This document shows positions 47,269-59,974 of a stretch of 64,000 bases of DNA, in pieces. The notes beneath the pieces are model-generated. The model was not told the DNA's origin. It saw only the letters and a program-made list of their open reading frames with translations, and made no database searches. Source of the DNA: Malania oleifera (taxonomy: Eukaryota > Streptophyta > Magnoliopsida > Santalales > Ximeniaceae); NCBI RefSeq assembly GCF_029873635.1, contig NC_080417.1, positions 28,906,182-28,970,181 on the forward strand, read 5' to 3'. Position numbers and translations under genes: made by a program. Numbering within the stretch: position 1 is the stretch's first letter; each line of letters starts with the position of its first letter.

Positions 47269-47364
47269 GCTATCTAGTTGAAATTCTTCATAAACCTTTC
47301 ACCAAACCTTGTTACACCAAGAGATCTTTCAATTTAGAGGTCATACAACACGCTCTGATACCAA

Positions 47365-48125
47365 TTGTTGTGAAAAATAAGGGCGGCCTCTCCCAACAAT
47401 GCTCAGCGGAATGAACATTGTATAAAGGATATTGCAACAAACAAAATAGTGATAAACAGAAAACATTCCACAAACATAGCAATATAAAGAGAGTAATAAT
47501 AAAAGCAACGACACCAGGAATTACGTGGTTTGGCAAAGCCTACATCCATGGGAGCAATCGACAAGAGATTTCACTATGAAGATCAAAGATTATGCACTAC
47601 AGTGATCTACTCTCTTTCTCTCACCCTCTCTCACTCTGTTACATGTTAAAATATGCCAAGAAGAACATATATAACAAGCCCTCATAGGTTGCCCTCTAAG
47701 TCCCCAATTGTCACACCGTTTAAATTCAAAATTCAAATAACTTCTCGCCGCCCAGGCATACTCGTCGACAAGTAAACGGGATTTGTCGACGAGACAAAGA
47801 AGCCCACTCGTCGACAAATCTATCATCTCATTGATGAGTCTTTAACTCTCATATTTTCTAGCTCTAGATATCTACTCTTCAATGAGTACAAGGCACTCGT
47901 TGACAAGTGTTTTGCTGCCAGCACAAGAAGACTTCTCTCATATGTTTTCCTTCCTTTGTTTGTGATCCCACTAAGTATAAGAGCCACACACAAATATAAC
48001 AGAATATGATTCATTTTGCTTATTCTCACCCTTTGGATATCAACAAAAAGAATTTTAACAAAGATTAAGCAGTATAGAACAATCATGCATTTTAAACATC
48101 AATAGCAAACATAAGTTCGCCAACA
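47365..48125 (-). repeat. Copia LTR (761 bp)
   Basis: Plus-strand ends TGTTGTGAAAAATAAGG and GTTCGCCAACA; the primer-site complement lies two bases outside. It carries GTCGAC-centred palindromes at 47760-47905 although it is unrelated to the gypsy LTRs. Confidence 0.78.
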
Positions 48126-48429
48126 GCCAACATGCAGCTCACAAAGATATGATAATCAGTAGAAAGTCACAATCAACATTCAGTATTCAATCATGCATAC
48201 ATATCCATTATTTCCAAAGTAGACCTCATAATGATTTCAAATAAAGCATATAACAATATTAGAAGTCATTACATGATAAGACGGTTTGCAAAACAAAAAA
48301 AAAAAGAAAAAGTGCAATCAAAATATAATCAGAGACAAAATGTTTCAAAGGATCTCTCTAACAATAGCTCTCAGCTAGTCCTTATCAATATCATCTCCAC
48401 CAGATGTGATCTCGTCCTCCTCATCATTG
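48126..48429. other. Unassigned non-coding stretch
   Basis: AT-rich sequence between the copia LTR and the next pseudogene; nothing recognised. Confidence 0.5.
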
Positions 48430-49490
48430 TCTTACTCGAACTCGCTTCCACGGGAGCTTTCCCTTTTGATAAAGCACTACCCGTGTTGCTTTCGATTCGT
48501 GCGAGCCACTGATCGAAGGAACTGAAGTTGGATTGGATTGTCTATTGAAGTGCATTGTATTTAGATTCCATATCTCCACGAATAGCAAGAAATTGTGAAT
48601 CAATATCCCAATGATAATCCATAAAGCATGCAGAAGGATCAGTAGCAGCACCAACAGGAGGAGGTGGCTCCTAATAGTGTGGATCATTCCTATGAGCACT
48701 TTCTCCCTCAAAGCGTACATTCACATTATCTTGCTGAGGTTGACATTTGTTAAGGATCCAATCAAGTGCTCGATCCAATTCATAACCCATGAGTTTCACG
48801 GTGGTTGATGAAAATTTATCGGAGGCTTTTCGTTTAATAGATAGAGTTGGTGAACAAGCTAGACCAAGATACTCAAAAATGAGATTCAGAGCCCCTCCAT
48901 AAGGGAGAATTACTCGTCTAGTTTCTTCCTTGGTAATCATCCGTTTAAGTATAAGAGTTGGAAGATCAAGATGCTTGTTGGTATATATGCACCACATAAC
49001 AAAACAATCTAAATTGGAAATATGGTCTCGTGATCCATTCCTAGGTAGAATGTTGTTTGTAATGAGCAAGTGAATGATCGTAGCTTTAAGGGTTAACTGC
49101 CTATACAAAGGAGGATGACCAAAATAAATTGGTGGTTTGGTTAAGATAAGAGGCAAAATTTTTTTGGGGGGGGGGGGGTGGTGGTGAACCTTGTTCCACT
49201 AACCAGGATTCTCCTAAGTTTGGACATTAAAAATCATCACATTGAATTCTAAAATTTTCAGCTATTGTTTGTGGGGTGAGTGAAAAACATCTGTTCATGA
49301 TTTGGGTTGTGTATATGGTGTCTTCCCTTCCTAAGTTTGCATAAAATAGATGTACTAAATTTGGATAAACCCCTTTGATGAGAATCAACAAGCACCATTA
49401 AAGGATCCATTGCATATTCCTGTTGGGTCATTCACTAGAGCGGGAACCAAGAAGATCAAAAAAGCACTTTATGGGCTAATGCAAGATATT
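48430..49490 (-). pseudogene. Plant-transposon-protein-like ORF (uncharacterised TE-derived protein)
   Basis: Minus-strand frames give KGVYPNLVHLFYANL, then (after a frame break at a poly-C/poly-Pro linker near 49165-49182) YRQLTLKATIIHLLITNNIL, HISNLDCFVMWCIYTNKHL and a C-terminal part to about 48430. This resembles the 'putative plant transposon protein' domain found in many dicot TE ORFs. The identification is by memory. A stop follows QYDDF and a frameshift follows in the linker. The function of the family is unknown. Confidence 0.55.
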
Positions 49491-49882
49491 TGGGCTTATT
49501 CAAAAACGGGGCACTCCAAGCTTGGCCCAAAGAAAGATGAAGGCTTAATAAACTTAATCCAAGTTTTTTATGGAGCTAATCTTGCCTAATGGCTGTGATC
49601 TCCTTATTAATTGAGACGCCCCAATTTTCATACCATTTTTTTTTTCAATAAATAGAACATGTTAGCCTTGTTGGCTACAATATCATATTTAATATGTTTT
49701 GATGATATTAACATATTTGTGTGTTCCTAGTGTTTTCCTATCTTTGCAGTTATGGTTAGTAGAGGTACAAGTGGAAAATGCTTGAAATACCAAGTGAGAG
49801 GCAAAAGTCAGATCGAGTATGCATCAAGAAGGAAAGATCAAATGGACACATACTCGGAAGGACCCAAGCACAACCGAATGTT

Positions 49883-50493
49883 TTATAATTGTTGAATTAT
49901 TTGTAATAAAGGTTGTGTGAGTGGTAGGTTTAGAGCCCCTCCATAAAGGAGAATTACTCGTCTAGTTTCTTTCTTGGTAATCATCTGTTTGAGTATAAGA
50001 GTTGGAAGATCAAGATGCTTGTTGGTATATATGCACCACATAACAAAACAATCTAAATTGGAAATATGGTCTCGTGACCACTTCCTAGGTAGAATGTTGT
50101 TTGTAATGAGCAAGTGAATGATCGTAGCTTTAAGGGTTAACTGCCTATACAAAGGAGGATGACCAAAATAAATTGGTGGTTTGGTTAAGATAAGAGGCAA
50201 AATTTTTTTTGGGGGGGGGGGGGTGAACCTTGTTCCATTAACCAGGATTCTCCTAAGTTTAGACATTAAAAATCATCATACTGAATTCTAAATTTTTCAA
50301 CTATTGTTTGTGGGGTGAGTGAAAAACATTTGTTCATGATTTGGGTTGTGTATATGGTGTCTTCCCTTCCTAAGTTCGCATAAAATAGATGTACTAAATT
50401 TGGATAAACCCCTTTGATGAGAATCAACAAGATGGGCCTTTCACTAGAGCGAGATCCAAGAAGATCAAAAAAGCACTTTATGGGTTGATGCAA
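49883..50493 (-). pseudogene. Transposon-protein fragment, tandem copy 2
   Basis: Same frames as unit 1 (KGVYPNLVHLFYANL, then YRQLTLKATIIHLLITNNIL), truncated downstream where the unit joins the LTR fragment. Confidence 0.6.
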
Positions 50494-50999
50494 GATATTT
50501 GGGTTTATTCAAAAACAGGGCACTCCAAGCTTGGCCCAAAGAAAGATGAAGGCTTAATAAACTTAATCCAAGTTTTTTGTGGAGCTAATCTTGCTTAATT
50601 GCTGTAATCTCCTTATTAATTTAGACGCCTCGATTTTCATACCATTTTTTTTTTCAATAAATAGAACATGTTAGCCTTGTTGGCTACAATATCATATTTA
50701 ATGTGTTTTGATGATATTAACCTATTTGTGTGTTCCTAGTGTTTTCCTATCTTTGTAGTTATGGTTAGTAGAGGTACAAGTGGAAAATGCTTGAAATACC
50801 AAGTGAGAGGCAAAAGTCAGACCGAGTATGCATCAAGAAGGAAAGATGGACACATACTCGGAAGGACCCAAGCACAACCGAATGTTTTATAATTGTTGAA
50901 TTATTTGTAATAAGGGTTGTGTGAGTGGTAGGTTCAGAGCCCCTCCATAAGGGAGAATTACTCGTCTAGTTTCTTTCTTGGTAATCATCTGTTTGAGTA

Positions 51000-51503
51000 T
51001 AAGAGTTGGAAGATCAAGATGCTTGTTGGTATATATGCACCACATAACAAAACAATCTAAATTGGAAATATGGTCTCATGACCCATTCCTAGGTAGAATG
51101 TTGTTTGTAATGAGCAAGTGAATGATCGTAGCTTTAAGGGTTAACTGCCTATACAAAGGAGGATGACCAAAATAAATTGGTGGTTTGGTTAAGATAAGAG
51201 GCAAAATTTTTTTTTTTTTGGGGGGGGGGGGGGTGAACCTTGTTCCATTAACCAGGATTCTCCTAAGTTTGGACATTAAAAATCATCATACTGAATTCTA
51301 AATTTTTCAACTGTTGTTTGTGGGGTGAGTGAAAAACATTTGTTCATGATTTGGGTTGTGTATATGGTGTCTTCCCTTCCTAAGTTTGCATAAAATAGAT
51401 GTACTAAATTTGGATAAACCCCTTTGATGAGAATCAACAAGCTGGGCCTTTCACTAGAGCGAGATCCAAGAAGATCAAAAAAGCACTTTATGAGTTGATG
51501 CAA
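51000..51503 (-). pseudogene. Transposon-protein fragment, tandem copy 3
   Basis: As copy 2, with a stop soon after NILPRNGS and a longer poly-T/poly-G linker at 51208-51234. Confidence 0.6.
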
Positions 51504-51677
51504 GATATTTGGGTTTAATCAAAAACAGGGCACTCCAAGGTTGGCCCAAAGAAAGATGAAGGCTTAAGAAATTTAATCCAAGTTTTTTATGGAGCTAATC
51601 TTGCTTAATTGCTGTAATCTCCTTACTAATTGAGACGCCCCGATTTTTATACCATTTTTTTTTCAATAAATAGAACA

Positions 51678-54600
51678 TGTTAGCCTTGTTGGCTACAATA
51701 TCATATTTAATGTGTTTTGATGATATTAACCTATTTGTGTGTTCCTAGTGTTTTCCTATCTTTGCAGTTATGGTTAGTAGAGGTACAAGTGGAAAATGCT
51801 TGAAATACCAAGTGAGAGGCAAAAGTCAGACCGAGTATGTATCAAGAAGGAAAGATCAAATGGACACATACTCGGAAGGACCCAAGCACAACCGAATGTT
51901 TTATAATTGTTGAATTATTTGTATTGAGGGTTGTGTGAGTGGTAGGTTCAGTTTGTAACTCTTGCGTTTTCTTAGCTTTGGTGCAATCCCAAGAGAGGGG
52001 GTGAATTGGGTATTTAAAAATTATTGCCTAGGTTAATCGGTTAACAACAGTATTACACAAGCCTAAGATCAATCTATGCAATCAATAAATAAACATACAC
52101 GTGCAGTAAAGTAAAGTGCGGAAAAAGTAAATGATACACGTGATATGTTATCGAGGTTCGGCCAAAGTGCCTACAACCCCGCCTTGGCTAACAAGTACAA
52201 GGATTACCACTATAGGCTCACTTAACGGGTGGAGCGGCACCTAAACAACCAGGTCAATTAGCATAGGGCTGACTTTAACTTTTACAACTAGGTCAATTAA
52301 TACAGGGCTGACCTCAACCTATACAATCCTTCCCGGGTTGGATTACTGTCCCCTCAGGCCATGCCTAGAAATACAACACTAATTTCTCAATCAAATGGTA
52401 CAATGATTATACTTTCATGTAAAGTAGATATGTACCCAATACGCACAATATAATCAATACACTACCAAAAAATAGGATTTGATAAGTTCAGTGTAGTCTA
52501 AGTGTCTACTCTCAAATATTTATGCAAATATTGCAGTCAGTGCGTGAGAGTGTAAATGGTATAATCTTTGTGGCAAATAATGATTTCAATCGCAATGCAC
52601 AAACAAAGATCCTTAGCACACTTTAAATATCTCAACAAATATATTTGTACAAATATAAACCACAAGAGATATTCAAATTTAATTTATAAAATGATTTGAT
52701 CTTTGAATTCAACAAGATAAAGTCAATCAAAGGATATTTCAACAAAGATCTTTTTGCATATGCACAAATATCTTAACAAAATATTTCTTAAAGTAAATCA
52801 CGAGATATTTGAGACTAGTTTGTAAAAATTATTTGATATTTGTGTTAAGATGATATTATCAATCAAGAGGTATACTAACAAAGATCTTCACAAGCAAAAT
52901 ATCCCAAAAGTATTTTTCTCAAAATTAAGCACACAGGATATTTGAAAGAGGTTTATAAAAATTTATTTCACAAAAAAAAAAAAAAATAATACGAACTCTA
53001 GAGTATTGCAATGATGATGCCAAACTCACAAGCTCTACAAAATTTTCCTATGGAAGACTTATTAATGAAGTCTTCTAGAAAAACTCAAACTTACTCTCAA
53101 ATGAAAAATATATATCAATTAACTAGAACTAACGAGAGTGTAAGCTTAACTAGAAACTCACAATAACACTCTTACTTAGCAAGGTTTGCAATGAGGATGA
53201 GTAATAATGAAGAAATGAAGCTTGTATGTGAGAAATAGAGCTTTTGAAAATCAGAGGATATTTGCTAATTGTTTTTCTAATCTCTTACTAATTTTTGCAA
53301 ATGAAGGGGTATATATAGACTTTCCCCTGATTATGGCCGTTAAGGACACAAATGGAATTATTATAAAAGTTTTAATATTATTTAATTAAATTAACCCCAT
53401 TTAAAAATATTAACCGCTGTAAAAAAATTTAGGGCAACCCGAGAGCATCGGTTGACCGGGGTAGGTTCGGTTGACCGAGTTGCTTGAAGTTCGATCAATC
53501 GGATATTAATTTAACTACAAGTTCGGTTGACCAGACTTGGAGGTTCAGGGCGATTTTTCCCTTTTAGCGTGGTTCGGTCGACCGGGAACTTTTTGAACTA
53601 TCTAGTTCGGTTGACCAAACCATTGAGTTCTCACACGTGGGAACTCAGTTGACCTGGACGTTGTTATTCATTTTGGGCATGGTCGACTAGAAGGTCAAAA
53701 TGTTGACTACTAGGAAGTTTGGTCGACTGGGTATAAATGAACTAGGTAAGTTTGGTCGACCGAGATGTGGTAAATCTATTGACTCGATCCGGGTTCGGTC
53801 GAACAGGAGGATTTTGTACTAACAAGTACGGTCGATTGAACATGTATTTTTCATACATTTTGATTCTTTTTAATTATGCAAACACCCTATTCATATGACC
53901 ATATATATATGCATGTGTGAGTGTCTTAGGGTCATACTAGGTCTTTTTGAGTGCACCGAAAAAATTCGGCGTCGGTCGACTTTCGATCAAAAGGTATTCC
54001 CTACGGTCCATCTATGATCTTGAGCTTATCCATCCTACCATGTAGGTAAGACATTAATTATTACAGACCATTTTCCTATCTTACTATTACAAACCCAAAT
54101 AAATGAAAATGAAATACAATAAAAATGATCTTCAGGGTCTTCAAGCTTTACTTCATGTGCCATTAGTGTACCTGCTAATATAAACCTGCACATGAACTAG
54201 ATAGCCATTAAATACAACAAGTATTTGTCATTATCAAAATTAGGTGTGACCTATAAGGTCAACACATTTTGTTTTTGCATGATTTATGAGCAAGAGTTGA
54301 GTAAAGCATATGCATACTAGGACACATGAGTTTATAGGATTGCACTAAAGACATAAACACAAACTCACATTTCATGGCTTTCAAAGTTAAACTTAAAGAG
54401 TTTGTTAAATGAATCCTAAACTCAAATATGTTTTCTAAAGAGACAAGTTTTCAAACATCCTGGTATTTTGAACATCTTCATACTTAGTTCTGGTTTTTAT
54501 CAAAACGAGTCTTATGTCCTAAGGGTGCAAAGAAAGTAAAGTATATTTTCAATAAAGGACATCTAAACATATAAGATATCGAAATGAGTTTTCAAATATG

Positions 54601-55536
54601 TTTTCATAAAATAAGATATCTTATATTCATGGGAAAGCTCACTTGGACAAGTTTTAGTCTTTATTAGACTTAATATATTTCATACGCTTTTGTCCAAGAA
54701 TGTTTTAAGTCATTAAAAGACTTTTTGACAAGGAAAAACAAAGTAATCGTCACTACCGTAGTGCAGCCTTGAGTCGACAAGTTGCAGGGGCTCGTCGACG
54801 AGTCCAATGGGCAGAACCGCTCCAACGGGCGAAAAATGGCTAGTTTACCAAATAAAATAATTTTTCTTCCCCCCAAAGGCTAGTTAACGACTCCTTTGGC
54901 TTTTGGGCTATAAATACAAGCTATTAGACTTGTACTAACATGGTTTTGAGCATTGTTAATCATATTTGAGAAAAATATAATTTAATCCAAAACCTAAGCA
55001 CTTTGCACTTTGCATTTTAGTTATTCTTCACAAGTGCTCAATCCTCTCTTACTCACTTATCATGTAAGATTTATTCCTTGAGAGAATAGAGTAAGGATTT
55101 GGTTGTATTTCATATTGGCTCATTTAAGGAGCATTAATTTGTATTTCCATTCTCTCGTAAGGTTCTTTGTGAACCATTGTTGTAAGGTTCTTTGTGAACT
55201 GAAGCGAAGGCTCTTGGTGAGGACGGTAGGGATTTGATCTCGAGTTGTAAGGCTTCTCCACTGGTGAAGGAGTATCCTTAGTGGATTGTGGAATCCTTGA
55301 CTTGGTGCTAAGATGTGGATGTAGGTTTAGTGCCGAACGACGTAAAAATACCGGTGTTGTTCTTTCTCTCCTTTACACTTTTTATTTTATATCTTGTGCA
55401 TGATTTATATTTATATTACGATATAATTTCTTGTATCTCGTCAAGAGTTTTTATTTTGTATAAAAAATACTATTTTGCGAAAAGAGTCTATTCACCCCCC
55501 CTAGACTATATACTCCCGGGGCTGGGACAACTAACA
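51678..55536 (+). repeat. 5' LTR of gag-only copia (split)
   Basis: TGTTAGCCTTGTTGGC to GGGACAACTAACA, with the foreign LTR at 51970-54264 inside. About 1.56 kb without it. Relative to the 3' LTR it lacks roughly 200 bp after GTGCAGCCTTGAGTC (54775). Confidence 0.88.
51970..54264 (-). mobile_element. Solo LTR, SIRE-like family, inserted in the copia 5' LTR (2,295 bp)
   Basis: On the minus strand it starts TGTTGACCTTATAGGTCA and ends AAAGCTAAGA, matching the LTR family at 28355-30294. Flanking 5-mers CGTTT (51965-51969) and CATTT (54265-54269) differ by one transition. The empty site is seen in the sister LTR (CTTGCTTTTTGTTTCT at 60307). It has a dense array of TTCGGTCGACCG-like palindromes at 53440-53830. 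Confidence 0.9.
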
Positions 55537-55596
55537 AGTGGTATCGGAGAGAGGCACTTGTATTTTCGGAGTAAAATCCAGAGCGTAAAAGATCAA

Positions 55597-57300
55597 ATGG
55601 AGTATTCGGTGAGCACCTCTTCATATGGACGATCCATTTATCAGCCACCGATGTTCAATGGTTCAAACTACCATGCGTGGAAAAATCAAATGTCCGTGTT
55701 CATTCAAGCATATGAGTTGAATTTGTGGAAGATCATCTCCAAAGGAGACTTCTCAATCACAAAGAAAAATGAGGATATTCCAAAGACTTTATTGGAACAA
55801 TCACCAAGCGAAAAAAGGTTAGTTGAACTAAATTTTAAAGCAAAACATATTATTCTTTGTGGTTTAAATGATGATGTACATAGTCTTATTTGCGAATGTC
55901 AAACCGCAAAAGAAATGTGGGATGCATTTGAAAACATCTATGGAAACACATCACAAAATGAACAATAAAAAATATGCATACTTGTTAGAGAATATGAAAT
56001 ATTTAAATTAAATGATGATGAAGAAATTTCATCCATGCTCACTCGGTTCGCACACCTCATAAACAATTTAAAGGCACATGGTAGAGTTTATTCATTGAAC
56101 AATTATATTCAAAAAATTCTCTAGTCTTTACCTAAGACATCAATAACCATTGAAGAAGTTAGAAATCTAGAAAAACCAAAGTTAGAAATCTAGAAAAGCC
56201 TAAGATAGAAAATGGTCTTGCCTTAGATACACTTTGTGCTAATCACCAAAAAATAGGTGAGGATGATATTGCATTCTTTACAAGAAAACTTAATAAAAAT
56301 CTTAAGCAAAAGAACGCAGCAAAAAGAAAAAGAAGAGTCATGTATTGAATGTTGTAATTGTACTAACTCTAAGCATGACATGATAAATTGCCCCCTAAAT
56401 CAAAATGAAGAAAATTTTATAAATGGGGATCATAATGCCATAAATGGTGCTACTTGGGATCAAACCGATGGATTAGCCACCGATGATGAAAATAAGAAAG
56501 AAGCACATCCTTACTTCATGGCTAACGAACAAGAAGATGAAGTAAGTTCGGATGAGGAGGATTATGCACCTTCATATAATGAAATTGTGAATAGTTGTGT
56601 TAAATTGTTTGATAAATTACTTTTAGTAAAAAGGAAGAATAAAAATGTTGAGAAGGAGCTTGCTTTGTCAAAACAAATGGAATTTTCTTTGAAAGAAGAA
56701 AATGAATCCCTTAAAAGGAAAAATGAAGAGTTTATTTTAAATTCTCAAAAAGAGCATGAAATTTTAAAAGAAAAGATAGAAAATTTGGAAGGAAAATTGT
56801 CAAAATCCAAAGGTAAGGAATCTTGTCTTTGTTCTATCTTGAAAGAAGCAAATTGCTCCTTGAAAAGGGAAAATGAGGAGCTTATAGAAAAGGCTCAAAA
56901 AGACCATGGATCTTTTCAAGTTGAGGTGAAAATTTTGAAAAATCAAATTAAAAATGTTTTGAATGAAAATACTATCTTGAAAAAGAACAATGAAGATCAT
57001 GACAAAGTAATAAGAAGAAAATAAAACTCCAAGAAATCTTTGGGAGTTAAGATAAATAATGTTTCCAAAAAGGATTCAAAATCCTCTCATAAATCATAAG
57101 ATTATGCCTCAACAAGTAAAAATAGTGCAAATAAGTCAAGACTCTCACATGAAAACAAGATTCGTTTATATTGTGAAAGAAAAGGTCATATTAGATATTT
57201 TTGCCCTTATAGAGGAGAAAAAGGCAAAGCAAGGAAGCTTGAATGGGTAGTGAAGAAAAACCCTCTGGCACCCAAGGAAGAATGTGTATCAAGGAGAATT
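55597..57300 (+). pseudogene. Copia gag with zinc knuckle and coiled coil
   Basis: Starts MEYSVSTSSYGRSI at 55597; UBN2-type core (FNGSNYHAWKNQMSVFIQAY, TAKEMWDAFENIYG). A TAA at 55966 and later stops (about 56122, 56191) break it. A reopened frame carries a perfect CX2CX4HX4C knuckle (CCNCTNSKHDMINC, near 56360), an acidic stretch and a long Lys/Glu coiled coil (about 56600-57000). A second, degraded knuckle (YCERKGHIRYFCPYR) lies near 57165. It ends where a protease should begin. Confidence 0.85.
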
Positions 57301-59974
57301 ACATGAATTGTAAAATATACTTCCTTAGGACCTAGGATTAGGTAATCGGTCTTCACGTAGATACCTAGGTAAAAAAAATAATATGAAAATTGAAAGTATA
57401 AGATGATAATACTTAGGCTGCATAATTGAGGGGGAGTAGCATATTCAAAAAGAACTCATCCAATTAGCTCTTAATTGTATTATGCTTATGACTGGAAATA
57501 TTTTGGATGCTTTATGCTACTATCCATGACTTGCTAAGTGCCTTTAAATTCATTGGATGAATAGTCTTGATTATAATTTGAATGGCTTTGAGCTGTGCTG
57601 AATGCCACTATCTAAATATTGCTAATTGTTTAAATTTATTTGGTAGATGGGTAATTATAATCATTGCACTGAATGTTAAATATCCATCTTTGCTAAATGT
57701 CTATATTGTTGATAGATAATTTATAACATAAATTGTTACTTGAGCTATATTGACTGCATGCTTGTTCTGAATGCCATCTGTAAGGCGGATGCAGATTTGT
57801 GAATTGCATGCTGGTAGTTAACTAGGATTCTGCATGTTGGTTTGAATGATCTATTTTAGACATGCATGCTAGCTAGTTGACTAGAATTATGACTCCATAA
57901 GACTGATTTTAAATTCTAAATAATTTTACAAGTCTTATGAAGTGTCTAACTAGTGACCATGCTCTTCATAGTACTTTGATCTTAAGCGGTCACTTAGTCT
58001 ATTACATGCATTTTGTCATTATTGAACATTTTTTTGTTCATGTATGTTAAAAGGATCATTTGCATGCTATTTTAAAGGGACTTATAAGCCTTTGCATACA
58101 AAATGAAAATGTTTTGAAATTTAGTATATGCTAGTTGAATTTTATGAATATCTTTGCAATGCATGCTAATTAATTGAATAAGTATTTGGTACATGTTGAA
58201 TCCAAAATACTATAGAAATTGAAAAACATGTACACATCTTGTTATCTTAGGAAGAACTAGTTCATAGACACCAATTGGTCCTAATCCTTGGGTTATGTCC
58301 TTTCACTCAGGACCTAAATGGTTAAGCATCATCATTTTAATTAAACGTCACATGTTTTGATGATGGTCCATTAACTAGGGCTAATGCATGACATTGGGGT
58401 AGTTTTCATTTGTGTCACACTCATTCAGTATTTTGAGTTGTGCCATCCTCACTTTGAAGCCCTATTGCATAATGTTTGAAGTATAACCTTGATTGGCTAT
58501 TGTATGCTTATTGAAATGCAATATATCATGATTGTGATCTGAATGATTAATATTTGCTGCATGCTGAATTCTTATGAAGGATGAATATAGGATAAAAGAT
58601 CTTAAATGAACATCATCCTTGAACTAAAAATTCAAGTAAGCATGTATGCAAATTTATAGGGGAGCTTAAGCCCCATAAGAAAAAGGATAAAATTCATCTT
58701 CCCTATGGACTTACATTTTCTATTGTTTTTGTTTTTGAGTCTGAAGACTTTTTTAGGTATCTTGAACATCATGTCCAGTCCTTTAATTGAATTATCTTAT
58801 GAAATGGATTGTTCTTGGATTTATGAACACACTACACATGACTTAATAGTAGTTTTATAATGAGTCGGTTCTTTATAGAAAAGACCCTACTAGTTGGTTA
58901 AAATGCTTGATCTATAATGCATAAAATTTTTTTTACTTATGCCAATATTGATGAGTTAGAATTATTAAACCAATGTGATGTTTCAAATTGTATATATATA
59001 CTTATTGATTGGTTTATTTCTTTTTAAAATATTGGCTATTGTTTTATGGGATGAAATAGCATGTGCTCCAAGCTTGTTAAATGGAAAAACCTTGGTTTTC
59101 TCTTGTGAATTACTAAAGTTTTGAATTGTTATTCAAAAGCATGCTATGATTTGTTTTGATGATATATGCTAAGCATTATATGTCATATCCCATTCGTGGA
59201 TTTAAGCTTTAGTGAAAGCTAATCATAACAAAATTTTGTAAATTTGCATTGAATGTTTGATCCAACATCATATGGTATTTTTCTTAATGATCATCATTCA
59301 TGAGTTTTGAAGGAAGCCATTCTTGGCATTTCCAATGTTATGGTTTAGCACCAATTTTTTTTGGCATATGTGTTTAGCACACACTCACCTCCCTACCACG
59401 GAATCATATCTTAAGGGAGAGAAATTTTAGTTAAATATATTGTATCTCTCTTTTTGATGATGATCAAAGGCAGAGAAGATATTTGGTGTCCTCTTTGTTA
59501 AAAGAATGATGTGTGGTGTTATGTGAGGGTGAGGGGGAGAAGTGAAATGCATTTGGGGTAGAATGCATATGGTTGCATGAAAAGTTCAACTTGCTTATTA
59601 CTTGTCTTATCTTACATGAACTTTCTATTTTATGAATTGATTGTTAAAGCTCCATGAATATGAAATGCTTTTATTGTACCTTATATGCATATAGTAAGGG
59701 AAAACAAATGTTAATCATTTAACAATATGCATATTTTGAGGGGAAGTTTTCATATATACCCTTTAGGAGAACACTAATGGTTTGCCATCATAAAAAAGGG
59801 GGAGAATGTTAGCCTTAGAGGCTATGTGAGCTTAATTGCATCGTTTTGATGATAACAACACATTAGTGGTTCTAGGTTAGCTTGTCTTTGCATAGGAAGC
59901 TATGATAAGTCAAACTCAAATGTAAAGATTAAGTAAATTATTAATAGGTTAGACATCATCAAAAAGGGGGATAA
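57301..59974 (+). other. Non-coding spacer of the gag-only copia
   Basis: No pol-like frame. Several purine tracts occur: GAGGGGGAG at 57429, GTGAGGGGGAGAAG near 59529, AAAAAGGGGGAGAA at 59793-59806 and AAAAAGGGGGATAA at 59961-59974. The third is followed by TGTTAGCCTTAGAGGC (59807), a second LTR-like start about 170 bp before the real one. Confidence 0.7.

Larger units (their letters stand above)
46784..48125 (-). mobile_element. Minus-strand copia fragment (5' LTR, leader, partial gag and protease)
   Basis: LTR 48125-47365, primer-site complement 47351-47362, gag-like frame from the ATG at 47268 (MDATTWNELGTIIHLCLVKD), protease-like WILDTG near 47030, and GVVRTICDVKHE before the break at 46784. 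Both gag ends are missing and the frame passes from MSKGPSKS straight to the pre-protease segment. It is therefore an internally deleted element, then broken by the inverted gypsy. Confidence 0.82.
48890..51951. repeat. Tandem triplication, ~1.0-kb unit (48890-49933, 49934-50937, 50938-51951)
   Basis: Each unit runs from AGCCCCTCCATAA through the transposon-protein fragment and AATAAATAGAACA into the first ~275 bp of the copia LTR (TGTTAGCC...GGTAGGTT). Unit boundaries share TTCAG (48885-48889, 50933-50937, 51947-51951; TTTAG at 49929-49933). Unit 1 is about 40 bp longer, holding sequence between GAATCAACAAG and CACTAGAGCG that units 2 and 3 lack. Units 2 and 3 are therefore each other's closest relatives. 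Confidence 0.9.

Noticed and set aside
48231..48512. 93-codon plus-strand open frame
   Set aside because: Low-complexity, no family resemblance, and overlaps the minus-strand transposon-protein pseudogene.
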